From: Cerioporus squamosus
Taxonomy: Eukaryota > Basidiomycota > Agaricomycetes > Polyporales > Polyporaceae
Assembly (NCBI GenBank): GCA_022592435.1
Contig: JABYQS010000645.1
Coordinates: 1-16,236 of the forward strand
Length of the DNA stretch: 16,236 nt
Direction: 5' to 3'
Part shown: positions 1 through 9,155 of the stretch, one piece after another
Layout of the letters: every line of letters starts with the position of its first letter
How positions within the stretch are numbered: position 1 is the first letter of the stretch
Position numbers and translations under genes: made by a program
Notes under the pieces: generated by a model
What the model saw: only the letters and a program-made list of their open reading frames with translations
Told to the model about the DNA's origin: nothing
The model's database searches: none

Positions 1-99
1 AGCAGCAATCGTCATGACATTGCGAGGCCAGCACAGAAGCTCATCTCAGAATGCTCGGCTGGGATTGGGTTAGCTAGGGACAAGCTGCCATTCGAAGGG

Positions 100-174
100 C
101 CCGCGACCAGTATTGCTATAATGTCCACGTACGCCCGCGACCAGTATTGCTATAATGTCCACGTACGCCCGCGA
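100..174. repeat. 34-base direct tandem repeat upstream of the KDZ gene
   Basis: Two complete copies of a 34-base unit begin at 100 and 134. A partial third copy (cccgcga) starts at 168. Each unit contains gcgaccagtattgctata and ends in cgtacg. The repeat lies about 140-210 bases before the TATA-like box at 312. It could be a duplicated regulatory site or the subterminal repeat of a DNA transposon; the sequence alone does not decide. Confidence 0.85.
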
Positions 175-311
175 GGTACTAGCGTAGATACATGTACTGC
201 TACCACACATGCGATACCTCCCCTATGTCGCCGCATACAAATTCCGGTCGGGTGTGCTCGATCAGGGTGGGCTGCTTTTTCTTCACCGCGCGCAGTCAGC
301 GGCCGGACTCC

Positions 312-318
312 TATATAA
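312..318 (+). promoter_or_regulatory. TATA-like box of the KDZ transposase gene
   Basis: The sequence TATATAA sits about 80 bases before the ATG at 398 and is followed by pyrimidine-rich sequence, where transcription could begin. The position and sequence fit a core promoter for the plus-strand gene that follows. This is inferred from motif and spacing only. Confidence 0.5.
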
Positions 319-397
319 CCCGCTTCCTCGCTCCAACATACTTGCTCGTCCTCCGGTCCTTCAACCCAAATTCTGCACCCTTGTAAGCCCATACGAC

Positions 398-3202
398 ATG
401 GAAGGCTTGTCTTCGGCCTTTCGGGGCGCTGTGAAGACGGCTGCAGACAAGTTACGCTCCCCTCGTAGGAAGACCCGTCGCGAGGACACCACGTCATCCC
501 TCCTGCGCATTCGCGGACCTCTACTCGCTCTCGCTTCAACCTGAGTAAAAAAGTGAAGTTAGCCAACACGTCTGCGATGGCGGACCATCGGCGAATGCTA
601 TGGACGCGGCTGCGAGCTCCTTGGGGGCCAGTCCAACCCCTATGACGTTGCCGGGACTCTCCAAGCCGTATAGGTCCCCGTATGTGGAGGACGTGCCTGA
701 CGAAGGCGACGAGTATCACAAGGCGGCTCCAACAGACAAGCATTTGGTGCGTGCGACACCCTACTACTATGTCTGCTGCTTACTCACTGTCGGGCGTTCG
801 GACCCACCTAGCCCTCGGTCGTAATGGGCAATTTCTTAAGACCAGCATGCGGCCAAGGTTCAAGGCAACCTTGACGACCGTGAGACGCCACCTGTGACTT
901 TGGATGCATGCCCCGTCTGCCACCAAGAGCTTGCTTCGCAAGAGGTCCCTTTCCGCACCCTCTACCAGTGTCAAGACTGCCCCATGGCGCCCACCGCATG
1001 CCGCGCATGCATTATTCGAGACCACCACGGCCGTCCGTTCGATCGCATCTGACGCTGGTCCCCTGAAGACGAATGCTGGGAGAAGGTGAGCACTGCCGAC
1101 TTGGGACACGTTATCTACCTGGGCCATGGCGGAACGTGCTGCCCAAAGATACCCAAGCACGCGGACGGCACTCCGACCCGCAGACCCATATGCGCATCAT
1201 CACGGTCCTGCACGAACACGGGCTGCTCGATATGCCCTTCGTCTTCTGTCATTGCGAGCCCGCCACCATGGAACCTGGCCAACTTCTGGCTGTAGGTCTG
1301 TGGCCAGCTACATGGGATGCCCCCGAGACAGCAACAACGCTCACGACACTGGAGATGTTCCACAACCTGAGTTGCAAGTGCAAGTCAACGTCCACGACTA
1401 TATGGAGCATCTCAAGCGGATGACTGACGGCGTCCTCTCAGCGCAAGTGAAGGTATGTCCGTTCGACATAGCTGCGCTAGATGTATGTTGATCACTCTCA
1501 CAGGATCGTTACCGTGAATTCAGCCACTCCATCCGACAGTACTCTTTTGTCCGGTTCTGTCGCAGGCAGGGTGTGACCCCGTCCCGCGGACTGCCACCTC
1601 GTGCCCTCGCGGCCGAATGCCCCGGCCTGTCCCCGGCGAACGTGAACACCGGGAGAGCTTTGGGAGCGCGCGAGGCGTTACTTGTATGTCTTTATGAGGC
1701 GCAGCGCGCTCGTACTGACATTCTTTGCAGGCATGTGGACGCCCTCCAAGTTACTTTTGACGGCAACTTCCACTTCAACCTGAAGTGGAAAAAGACGACG
1801 CGAACGATTTCCCCTTTACCAAGGGTGCCGGCTACTTCGTTCACATCGACGACATGGCTAAGTTCCTGGAGAAGGTCAACAAAAAGGGAGCCAAGCAGAA
1901 GGAGGTAGGATTGCCCGCGGATCCCCACTGGCAAACCCGCGTTGACCTACAATGTAGACTTCCACATGTTCCACATTTGGCGCGATGGACTACGGCAAGT
2001 ACAAAGGCCAAGTAAGCGGAATCGTGGCTGTCTTGTGCCGTCATGGATTCACGCTTCCAGGTGGGGTTGTAGACCTGCACTTTGGAGAGAGGTATGTCTC
2101 TTACGCCCTTTGGGCGACATGTCTAACGTTCATCGCAGATTCGCCTACGTCGATTTCGCAGTCGTCTCGGCGTTGCAACCATATCTCCCCTTGCCTCTGT
2201 GGCTTCTGATTTACGACATCATGTGTCAATACATCATTCGATTCCGGATCCAGATCGACGAAGAGTTCACCCTGCAGATGATCAAGAACCTGGAGTCTAT
2301 CGTCTCGACTGATTTCCCCCAGATCATTGCGGGTGTTGGCAAGTACCATCTCAGCATGCACACGCAAGGCTGCCGCGAGAAGTTTTCCATGCATCACCTG
2401 CCCTGCGCGTGCGTTGACGACGGAGAGACGTGCGAACGACTGTGGGGGGTGATCTCCGCCATGTCCCGACGCACCAAGGAAATGTCCGCTGGACACCGTC
2501 ACGACGTCCTAAATGATCTGTTCTACGACCAGAACGTTCGCAAGATGCATCAGATGGGTGAGTGTACATATTCGTGGCTGGCATGCACACTCACCACCAC
2601 CCAGTGACCTTCCTCATCACCAAGCTGCCAAAGGCCAAAGAGCACCTTGCAGAGCTATCTGAGTACCTCCGCACCCTTGAGACATCGATCGTGGCGCAGT
2701 GCGGCCAGGACACATTGGACCAATGGAAGGCCACGGAGGAGGAGTGGAAGCGCCGCGTAGTCGACATCTCTCAGCACGCGGACCTTGTCAGCCCTTATGA
2801 AATGCCACAGGAAGCAGGTGAGACGTTGTGGCCAATGTACACTTCGTCCCCCGTTGCTGAACCATGAACAGGCTTGACGGCGAAACAGGTTCAAGCGCAA
2901 CTCGCCCAAGACCCCACCACGAAGGGCGATCATCAGAGTGCAGGCTTGGCCGGCCTGATACATGATTGTATAGACCTCGAGGCAGATCGGTAAGTCTTTT
3001 GCGACACCGCACAATTCGGAAATTGACCACCATCCCAGGGCGACACTCGCTGCTAAAATCGATGCGTTCACCGGGAAAGAAGCGGACCGCAGCGCCCTCG
3101 CGTCCGAGATCGAGGAACTTGCCGCTCGTGCGAAGGACGCACAAGAACGATACGAACTCTACCTCCAACCCGCCATCAATCAAGCTCTCCAGGACGCTGA
3201 GG
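398..3202 (+). pseudogene. KDZ transposase, N-terminal and catalytic part (CxC2 type), frame-broken
   Basis: KDZ (Kyakuja-Dileera-Zisupton) proteins are cut-and-paste DNA transposases expanded in basidiomycetes. A CxC2-like cysteine cluster lies at 909-1028: CPVC (909), CQDC (969), CRAC (999) and HH (1023), followed by LGHGG near 1110. The RNase H-like core keeps candidate catalytic residues: D in TFDGNFHF (1759), D in IYDIMCQ (2215) and E in DDGETCERLW (2425 or 2434), then KEMSAGHRHDVLND. Introns, nearly all with branch-like motifs: 1453-1503, 1684-1730, 1905-1957, 2092-2138, 2558-2604, 2818-2871 and 2990-3038. From 1958 to 3202 the spliced frame is fully open. Upstream it is damaged by an in-frame TGA at 1050 and one-base losses near 1150-1190, 1376 and 1790. 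The 5' end is uncertain: the ATG at 398 suits the TATA-like box, but the frame changes more than once before 900. Confidence 0.85.
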
Positions 3203-3206
3203 GTGA

Positions 3207-3211
3207 GAACT
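3207..3211. repeat. Target site duplication, left copy (GAACT)
   Basis: GAACT directly precedes the left LTR and is repeated exactly at 9756-9760 just after the right LTR. Five-base duplications are the norm for Ty1/copia integrases. The match fixes the element ends to the base. Confidence 0.95.
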
Positions 3212-3396
3212 TGATGAAGTCTGAACCTGTGAAGGCAAGTCGCAACGACTAGCAGACGAGTGGACAACACGAGTCCTCAGTCAGTAGAGCAAAAGACTAA
3301 TAGCATAGACACAAGTACCTAGCAGACGAGTGGACAACACGAGCTACAAAGTACTTGTAAGTAAAGCATAAGTAAGCATAGGTAGGCGAGTACTTA

Positions 3397-3428
3397 CTCC
3401 TCAGTCAGTAGAGCAAAAGACTGAGGAG
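3397..3428 (-). other. LTR hairpin just downstream of the TATA box (left copy)
   Basis: ctcctcagtc (3397-3406) and gactgaggag (3419-3428) are perfect 10-base complements around a 12-base loop. In the element's sense the hairpin starts about 20 bases after the TATA box, so it would lie at or near the 5' end of the element RNA (R region). The same hairpin lies at 9341-9372 in the other LTR. Confidence 0.7.
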
Positions 3429-3448
3429 ACGAAGCCCAAGAGTCCCTC

Positions 3449-3456
3449 CTTATATA
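3449..3456 (-). promoter_or_regulatory. LTR TATA box (left copy)
   Basis: On the minus strand this reads TATATAAG, in the middle of the LTR, where U3 should give way to R. Transcription would be expected to start about 25-35 bases downstream (near 3415-3425). In the 3' LTR this promoter could drive outward transcription into the left KDZ exons in antisense. Confidence 0.6.
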
Positions 3457-3811
3457 CTGTGTCTGGAGTAGCATGAGTAAGCGACAGAAAGGAGAGCATA
3501 ATGCTGTCTGAGTCAGAACGAGTAGGGATGACTCAGACGATGACGAAGGATGACGAAGATACGACAAATACGAGGTCACAAGGGCATGTCTAGTACAGCC
3601 CAGAGATATCTAGAAAGAACTAGAAAGGTCCGGAGCGTTGCAGAACGCACTGGAATGGACTGGAAACAAAGAGAAGCCAGGTAACCACATGGTTTCGTAC
3701 AACGTACCCTAAAAGGAAAGGAAGAAGCATAGCCTAAGATCTAATCGTAAGAGGCTGTGCCCATAGCGCCTAATGCGCAACTAATGTCCATAGTCCATAG
3801 TAAGTTCAACA

Positions 3812-3820
3812 CTCCCACTC
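3812..3820 (-). other. Polypurine tract
   Basis: Immediately inside the 3' LTR the minus strand reads GAGTGGGAG and then TGTTGAAC of the LTR. A short purine tract abutting the LTR is the usual plus-strand primer of LTR retrotransposons. It lies just after the stop codon of the RT-RNase H frame (3823-3825). Confidence 0.8.
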
Positions 3821-3822
3821 GT

Positions 3823-5520
3823 TCAAGACGCGGAGGTAACGAGACCCGAATTTGCCACGAAGTACTCCATGACGTGCAGTGAAGCATTCTTGGTCAACGG
3901 ATCTGCCAGATTCTCCTCACTAGGAATAGCATAGATGTCCATGTTTGGAGTCTCGGCATATTCGCGTACGAAGTGGTAGTGCGTCTCGACGTGCTTACAA
4001 CGCCGGTCGACGGCTGGGTTCAACGCAAGGTGAATAGCACCATGGTTGTCGACGCACATCGGCGTAGCCGAGCCCATGTCATCCCCTAACTCATCGCCAA
4101 ACGTCCTAAGCCACATCATCTGACGAGCAGTGTCTGAAGCCGCCTTGTACTCTGCCTCAGTGGACGAGAGAGAGACGGTCTGTTGACGTCGAGATGCCCA
4201 AGACACGGCACCTCCTGCCATCAGGAAGACGAAAGCGGTCTGCGAATGCCGATCGTCGCGATCTTCTGCCCAGTCTGAATCGGAATACGCGATCAGGCCG
4301 GCATTAGATGCACCGTCATATCGTAGGCGATAATGCGATGTACCCCGGAGATACCGTAAGACATAGAGAAGTCTATCAAGGTGATCGTCGGCAGGGTTCG
4401 CACTGTACTTGCCCAGACGGTTGATGGCATACGAGATATCTGGTCGCGTCCCAAGACAGGCATAGAGAAGACTGCCCATCAAGCTCTGGAAACGCTGACG
4501 CAACTTCGCCGGTGCTTCTGTGGTAGCAGCTTCGATAACTGCACCAGCAGGGAGAGGAGTACGCGCAGGCTTGCAGCTGGCCATCTGATAGTTCTCGAGA
4601 ATGGCCTCGATGTACTCTTCCTGGTCGATGTCAAGTGTCCGTGAGAGACGATCTCGACGTATACGAAGACCAAGGAATCGCTGAATAGGACCCAAGTCCG
4701 TCATCTTATACTGCTTGCCAAGCGCCTTCTTGACCTTGTCGATATGCCCTCGACTGTCACCCATGAGAAGTAGGTCGTCGACATAGAGGACAATGATCGT
4801 GACACGGTCTGGGTCTGAATCCCCCCCTTGTCGGCGATATACATAGACTCCGGCATCAGAGTATGTCCGAACAAATCCCTGTCCGATGAGCGATTCGTGA
4901 ATCTTCTTGTTCCATTGGCGAGAGGCTTGCTTAAGACCGTAGATGGCCTTCTTAAGCAGACAAACGTAGTCCTCTTTGCCTTTCACGACCCAGCCCTCGG
5001 GTTGTTCCATGTAGACCTCCTCGTCCAAGTCCCCGTTGAGGAACGCAGTCTTAACGTCCATCGCATCGATCTCCCAGTCCTCTAGGGCAGCGTGCGCCAA
5101 GAGATACCGGATAGACTCGAATCGAGCGACAGGAGAGAAGGTTTCGTGGTAGTCCTTCCCATAGACTTGCGTAAAGCCTCGTGCAACCAGACGTGCTTTG
5201 TAGCGACCGTCTGATTTACGATCATAGACCCAGCGACATGAGACAACGGATCGGTCCTTCGGACGAGGAACCAAGACCCAAGTCTTGTTCGCCATGAGAG
5301 ACTCATACTCCGAACGTTCAGCCGCAATCCAATGCTCACGATCTGGTGAAGCCATGGCGTCCTTATGATGCTCAGGAATGCCAGACTTATACCGCGAATA
5401 GAAGAGAGAGGCTAGGATTGCTTCTGCTTCACGCTGATCACCGTCCTTATCCGTACGTGCATCTACTTGAGCGGGAGGTTCATCACCGTAGACGTTATCT
5501 CTGGTGTGACGTTCTGGCAT
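3823..5520 (-). CDS. Copia Pol C-terminal part: reverse transcriptase and RNase H
   Basis: This frame encodes the copia-type reverse transcriptase (RVT_2) and RNase H that copy element RNA into DNA in cytoplasmic virus-like particles. Counting from the Met at 5520: W-V-L-V-P-R near residue 55, RWVYDRKSDGRYKARLVARG near 70-90, the first catalytic Asp in MDVKTAFLNGD (D155), YVDD at 246-249, then RNase H with YSDSDWAED (D414), SLSSTEAEY (about 450) and the VDN motif (about 488). It ends just before the polypurine tract. The Met at 5520 is probably not a real start. The frame is open up to 5748 and continues a Pro/Gln-rich linker that joins naturally to the Gag-integrase frame, so this is the second part of one polyprotein separated by a one-base frame change. 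Confidence 0.95.
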   Translation of the reverse strand: MPERHTRDNVYGDEPPAQVDARTDKDGDQREAEAILASLFYSRYKSGIPEHHKDAMASPDREHWIAAERSEYESLMANKTWVLVPRPKDRSVVSCRWVYDRKSDGRYKARLVARGFTQVYGKDYHETFSPVARFESIRYLLAHAALEDWEIDAMDVKTAFLNGDLDEEVYMEQPEGWVVKGKEDYVCLLKKAIYGLKQASRQWNKKIHESLIGQGFVRTYSDAGVYVYRRQGGDSDPDRVTIIVLYVDDLLLMGDSRGHIDKVKKALGKQYKMTDLGPIQRFLGLRIRRDRLSRTLDIDQEEYIEAILENYQMASCKPARTPLPAGAVIEAATTEAPAKLRQRFQSLMGSLLYACLGTRPDISYAINRLGKYSANPADDHLDRLLYVLRYLRGTSHYRLRYDGASNAGLIAYSDSDWAEDRDDRHSQTAFVFLMAGGAVSWASRRQQTVSLSSTEAEYKAASDTARQMMWLRTFGDELGDDMGSATPMCVDNHGAIHLALNPAVDRRCKHVETHYHFVREYAETPNMDIYAIPSEENLADPLTKNASLHVMEYFVANSGLVTSAS

Positions 5521-8500
5521 CTTCCCCTTGTTCTCTCGAGGAGAGCGACGAGGAGGAGCGTTTCCACCCTCAGGTGGATGACGACGCCATTGGTGACGAG
5601 GAGCTTGCGGATGAGGAGCAGGTGGTGGTTGCTCAGGCTGCTGCGGTTGCTGCGGCTCTGGAGCAGGTGGAGGAGCTGGAGCAGGGTCTGCAGGAGGAAC
5701 GGAGGAGGAACTGGAGGAGGAGCGTCATCTGAATCGTCGTCGAGACGATCAGGAACAGGAAGGTCAGCATCACCGTCGGAAGGTTCCTCAGGTGGCTGGT
5801 AATCAGGGAACGGACTGTCGTCGGGGGTAGCTCGACGAGTGCCGGTGTCCGCACGTGCAGGAAATACGGTCTCATCGAAGATCACATCGCGAGATACTTC
5901 GACTTGACGGGTGGTCGGGTTCCATAGGCGATACCCCTTTGAACCCGGCTCATAGCCCACAAACGTCCTCTCGACGGCCTTCTGGTCGAGCTTCCCTTGA
6001 CGTTTGTCTTTCTGCACGTGTACGTAGGCTTTGCACCCAAACACCCGGAAGTAGGAGACGTCCGGCTTGCTGCCGGTCCAGATGGTGATGGGGCACTCCC
6101 ACTTAAGTCGTCTCATCGGCTGACGGTTATAGATGTGAACGGCAGCATCAAGAGCGAGCTTCCAGAATCCATGAGAAAGGCCAGCAAAGTGGAGCATGCA
6201 TAGAGCCTTCTCAGAGATCGTACGGATGAAGCGTTCAGCTCGTCCATTCTGCTGAGACGTTCCTGGCATCGTCTTATCGTGCTCAATCCCAAATTCACGA
6301 AGCATGGCTTGGAACGAGTCGGACATGTACTCCCCCCCTCGATCGGATCGTACTTTCTTGATCTTGTGCTCCGTCTGGTTCTCAGCCCAAGACTTGAACT
6401 GTCTGAAGGCTTCCTCCTGATCAGACTTCCGCTTGAGAGCATAAACGGCAGCCAGACCGGAGCAGTCATCGACGAAGACACAGAAGTAGTTGAAGCCACC
6501 GATCGATGTGCCAAGAGGTCCTGCAATGTCCATGTGGACGAGAGCGAGAACGACTGTAGCACGCTTCTCAGAAGGAGGGAAGGGACGACGAGTCATCTTG
6601 CCCTTCGCACAACCTTCGCAGGGTTTGTCAGAGGGAGGACCAATGCCGTCCATGCCAGTGGTCGCATCAGGCAGACGCTTGACAGCTTCTTTGCCTGGAT
6701 GACCCCATCGACGATGCACTAAGTCATGGTCGAGGACACGGGATGCAGCATCAAGATCGCCAGAATTCTTCTTCCCTTCGACGATGAGAGGGAAGAGATA
6801 AAGATTGATCATAGGGATATAGGTACCTTGAAGGACCTTTCGACCCTTGATCTCAACCGTCGAGCCGGAAGTGACTCGGCCCTTAGGCCTTGAGTCGAAG
6901 ATGCTCATAAGTCCATCACCTTGATAGATGAACGAACCCTTGCGCTCAATCATCCCAGTGGAGAAGAGTCGCTGCTCGCCCGCTGCAGGGATATAGCAGA
7001 CGTCATTGAGAGTGACTTTGACTCGCTCTCCATCCACCAGGGAGTATCCCACAATTGTACCTTCACCGAGACAGGCAATCTGACCCGCTTGACCATCCTG
7101 AGCAGTCCTGAAGTACTTAGGTTGCGCGTACTCACGATAGTCGGTGAAGTCAGACATGATTCCGGTGACATGTGACGATGCACCAGAATCCATGAGCCAG
7201 ATTGTCTCGACGCGTCCCTCAGCAGCATCAGCTGCGCTGTAGAAAGAAACGGAGAGCTCGTTCGCGATGTTCGCTACAGGTACAAGAGAGGAGATAGTAG
7301 AGATAGTATGCGCATGGTTATGTCCGTTCGAATTCCCATTGCCTTTGCCAGCCTCGTTACCACCCTTGCCAGAGTCCTTGCTCTTCTTCTTGTTCCGCGG
7401 ATTCTTCTCCGGGAACTTCTTGTAGCAGTTAGAAGAGTCATGGTTGTCCTTGCCGCAGTGGGTGCAAGGAGGTCTAGGTCTCGGCTTCGGCTTCGAGATC
7501 TTGTGCGCCTGACCAATCGACGTCCCACGCAAGGAGTCCTCAAGCTTGAGCTTGGGCTTGACCGTCTCGAGGGTTAGGTCAGACTCCTTGGTAGTGTGTA
7601 GGATGGTGGAGATCGCCGGTCGGTACGAGTCAGGCATCTTCGAGAAGAGCCAGAAGACCTTGATGTGGTTGGCGAGGGTGTTCGTGCTGTTGGCCGTTAA
7701 CTCATCCAGGAGCCCAATGAAGGTCTGCACCTGGTCGACGATTGACTTGCTCTCGTCAAACCGAGGGTAGTTGAGAAGATGTTCGAACCGGGAGAAGGAG
7801 TACCCGTTGTCCGACTTCTCGTACGTAGCCTTCAAGGCGTCCCAGATCTCCTTAGCGGTCTTCTTCCCTTCGAAGCACTTGGACACCTCAGCACTAGTCT
7901 TGTACATGAGGATACCTTGCGCCCGATTGTCCGTCTTTCCCCAGGCCTTCACTTCTTCGGCATTTCTGCCATCAGCAGCTGGAGTAGGACGTGCAACACT
8001 CCCACTGACGACATCCCAAGCATCAATCATCATCAGATAACTCTTCATCTGACGAGCCCACTCCTTGTATCCTTCCTGACCTCTGAGTTGAGGCAGGGTC
8101 TTCTCGAGACCGGCTTCCGACATCGCAAAGAGATACGAGTAGTCAGTCGGTTCTGGTGTGTTATCGAGAAGAGGTGGTAGTGCAGGAAGTGTTACGACAG
8201 GAGTTGGTGGAGCGGATGGGATCGGTGTAGGATAGGGAGTGTCTGAAGGTGCAGGGAGAGGAATAGAATCTGGAGACGGAGATGGGAGAGTGACAGGAAG
8301 AACTTCAGGAGATGGAAGAACTTCTTCGACCGGTAGAACAGGAGATTGAGCAGGAGGGAGTTGTGGTGATGGAGGATGACTGTCTTCTTCAGACGAGTCG
8401 ACTGAGACTGGAGTGATAGGTCTACAGTGCTGTCCTTCAACTGGTTCAACCAGAAGACGATGTTCAGGAGCGTTGTCTGGTTTGACAACTTCTACAAAGC

Positions 8501-8633
8501 GATTTGGACAAGGTTGTCGATCGCAGTGGAAGTACTCCCGATCTTCTTCGGACCAGAAGAGGTCACGTTGTTGTCTGGTGTTATACCGGTGGTAGAGATG
8601 ACTGCAGTCGTAGACGTCTGAGTCAGAATCCAC
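5463..8633 (-). CDS. Copia Gag, protease and integrase polyprotein part
   Basis: 1056 residues in one frame. Residues 1-170 are an acidic then Pro/Ser-rich stretch. Gag proper follows from about M171, with the GYKEWARQMKSYL region and a CX2CX4HX4C zinc knuckle at 390-403. The aspartic protease has DSGASSH (D482). Integrase has its HHCC zinc site (H640, H645, C672, C675) and a complete D,D(35)E triad (D702, D764, E800), followed by the conserved FVGYEPGSKGYRLWNP region. All catalytic residues are present. After about residue 970 (near 5700-5730) the natural Pro-rich linker passes into the other frame, and the last ~80 residues here (Leu/Ser-rich) look like out-of-frame translation. ATG 8633 is the first in the frame; M171 is an alternative start. 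Confidence 0.95.
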   Translation of the reverse strand: MDSDSDVYDCSHLYHRYNTRQQRDLFWSEEDREYFHCDRQPCPNRFVEVVKPDNAPEHRLLVEPVEGQHCRPITPVSVDSSEEDSHPPSPQLPPAQSPVLPVEEVLPSPEVLPVTLPSPSPDSIPLPAPSDTPYPTPIPSAPPTPVVTLPALPPLLDNTPEPTDYSYLFAMSEAGLEKTLPQLRGQEGYKEWARQMKSYLMMIDAWDVVSGSVARPTPAADGRNAEEVKAWGKTDNRAQGILMYKTSAEVSKCFEGKKTAKEIWDALKATYEKSDNGYSFSRFEHLLNYPRFDESKSIVDQVQTFIGLLDELTANSTNTLANHIKVFWLFSKMPDSYRPAISTILHTTKESDLTLETVKPKLKLEDSLRGTSIGQAHKISKPKPRPRPPCTHCGKDNHDSSNCYKKFPEKNPRNKKKSKDSGKGGNEAGKGNGNSNGHNHAHTISTISSLVPVANIANELSVSFYSAADAAEGRVETIWLMDSGASSHVTGIMSDFTDYREYAQPKYFRTAQDGQAGQIACLGEGTIVGYSLVDGERVKVTLNDVCYIPAAGEQRLFSTGMIERKGSFIYQGDGLMSIFDSRPKGRVTSGSTVEIKGRKVLQGTYIPMINLYLFPLIVEGKKNSGDLDAASRVLDHDLVHRRWGHPGKEAVKRLPDATTGMDGIGPPSDKPCEGCAKGKMTRRPFPPSEKRATVVLALVHMDIAGPLGTSIGGFNYFCVFVDDCSGLAAVYALKRKSDQEEAFRQFKSWAENQTEHKIKKVRSDRGGEYMSDSFQAMLREFGIEHDKTMPGTSQQNGRAERFIRTISEKALCMLHFAGLSHGFWKLALDAAVHIYNRQPMRRLKWECPITIWTGSKPDVSYFRVFGCKAYVHVQKDKRQGKLDQKAVERTFVGYEPGSKGYRLWNPTTRQVEVSRDVIFDETVFPARADTGTRRATPDDSPFPDYQPPEEPSDGDADLPVPDRLDDDSDDAPPPVPPPFLLQTLLQLLHLLQSRSNRSSLSNHHLLLIRKLLVTNGVVIHLRVETLLLVALLERTRGRCQNVTPEITSTVMNLPLK

Positions 8634-9138
8634 CGTGTCGATGCGAAAGGTTCAGGAAGTGCGATGATTTGAAGATAGCCACGTGCGATGGCAACGAGAG
8701 ATGGACACCTGTTCAGGTGAACCTCAAACACCAGCAAGCCGAGTATGCCAATGCCGAGGGTAGAAGTTGCCAACTGTGCCCAGAAAGAACTAGGTACGTA
8801 TCGTACTGAAAAGTGGTATCGTAAGGAGGGTCCGAACGGTTGTCCTCCGGTCCTAAGGTGCTAACCACCCCGGATACAACAGCTGGCGGATGCAAGTGCA
8901 CGGCCTGGCTGAGGGATGCCTGAAATCCTGTACGCCTCGAGAGCGCCAAAGGATGTACAACAGTAGATACGATGACTAGCTAATAAAAGCACTCAGGGCT
9001 GCGTCACGAGCGCAGAAATGTCCCCCTGGTAGCAGTGTCGGCGGGCACAGTCAAGATCTAGGGAGTTAGTGGAGGAATGCACGGGCAGGAGTCGTCGAAG
9101 AAAGGGTGCGCGCAGAGTGACGACTAGCAACGGTCAGA
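8634..9138 (-). other. Copia untranslated leader
   Basis: About 505 bases lie between the primer binding site and the Gag ATG. No open frame here resembles a protein. In related elements this stretch carries RNA dimerisation and packaging signals. I see no clear named motif. Confidence 0.5.
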
Positions 9139-9155
9139 GCGCAGGGCTCATAACC
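9139..9155 (-). other. Primer binding site for the initiator tRNA-Met anticodon arm
   Basis: Directly next to the 5' LTR the plus strand reads gcgcagggctcataacc, so the minus (sense) strand is its complement. This 17-base string equals the 5' side and loop of the anticodon arm (with CAT anticodon) of yeast initiator tRNA-Met as I recall it. Drosophila copia and yeast Ty5 are known to prime with a cut initiator tRNA at this place instead of its 3' end. No TGGTA-type site complementary to a tRNA 3' end is visible. Confidence 0.85.

Larger units (their letters stand above)
1..397 (+). other. 5' flanking region of the KDZ gene, no gene seen
   Basis: I see no convincing coding exon here. Short open frames overlap on both strands and none resembles a known protein. 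The region holds the 34-base repeat, a TATA-like box and then a CT-rich stretch (about 319-365) before the ATG at 398. This is a usual layout for a fungal promoter and 5' leader. Confidence 0.5.
3212..3811 (-). repeat. Left LTR (3' LTR of the element), 600 bp
   Basis: It has exact TG...CA ends and the same length as the right copy. I compared it by eye with 9156-9755 (offset 5944) and found no difference. Inside are a TATA-type box (3449-3456), a 10-bp stem hairpin (3397-3428) and two internal duplications: a 25-base unit at 3249-3273 and 3319-3343, and another 25-base unit at 3274-3298 and 3398-3422. A small open frame within it (3394-3579, minus) also occurs in the other LTR and has no sign of being a gene. 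Confidence 0.97.

Noticed and set aside
150..743. 197-residue open frame on the minus strand
   Set aside because: It overlaps the promoter and first exons of the KDZ gene, has no recognisable motif and its composition fits chance reading of GC-rich DNA.
3540..3560. CRISPR-like or satellite repeat (tgacgaaga units in the LTR)
   Set aside because: Only two adjacent near-copies of about 10 bases; too short and without spacers.
3394..3579. 61-residue open frame on the minus strand (also at 9338-9523)
   Set aside because: It lies wholly within the LTR and recurs only because the LTR is duplicated. It contains no protein motif and spans the TATA box and hairpin.
5463..5732. Programmed gag-pol frameshift site
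   Set aside because: Gag, protease and integrase are already fused in one frame; the break is after integrase, where programmed shifts are not known in this family, and no slippery heptamer was found. It is kept only as an open question.
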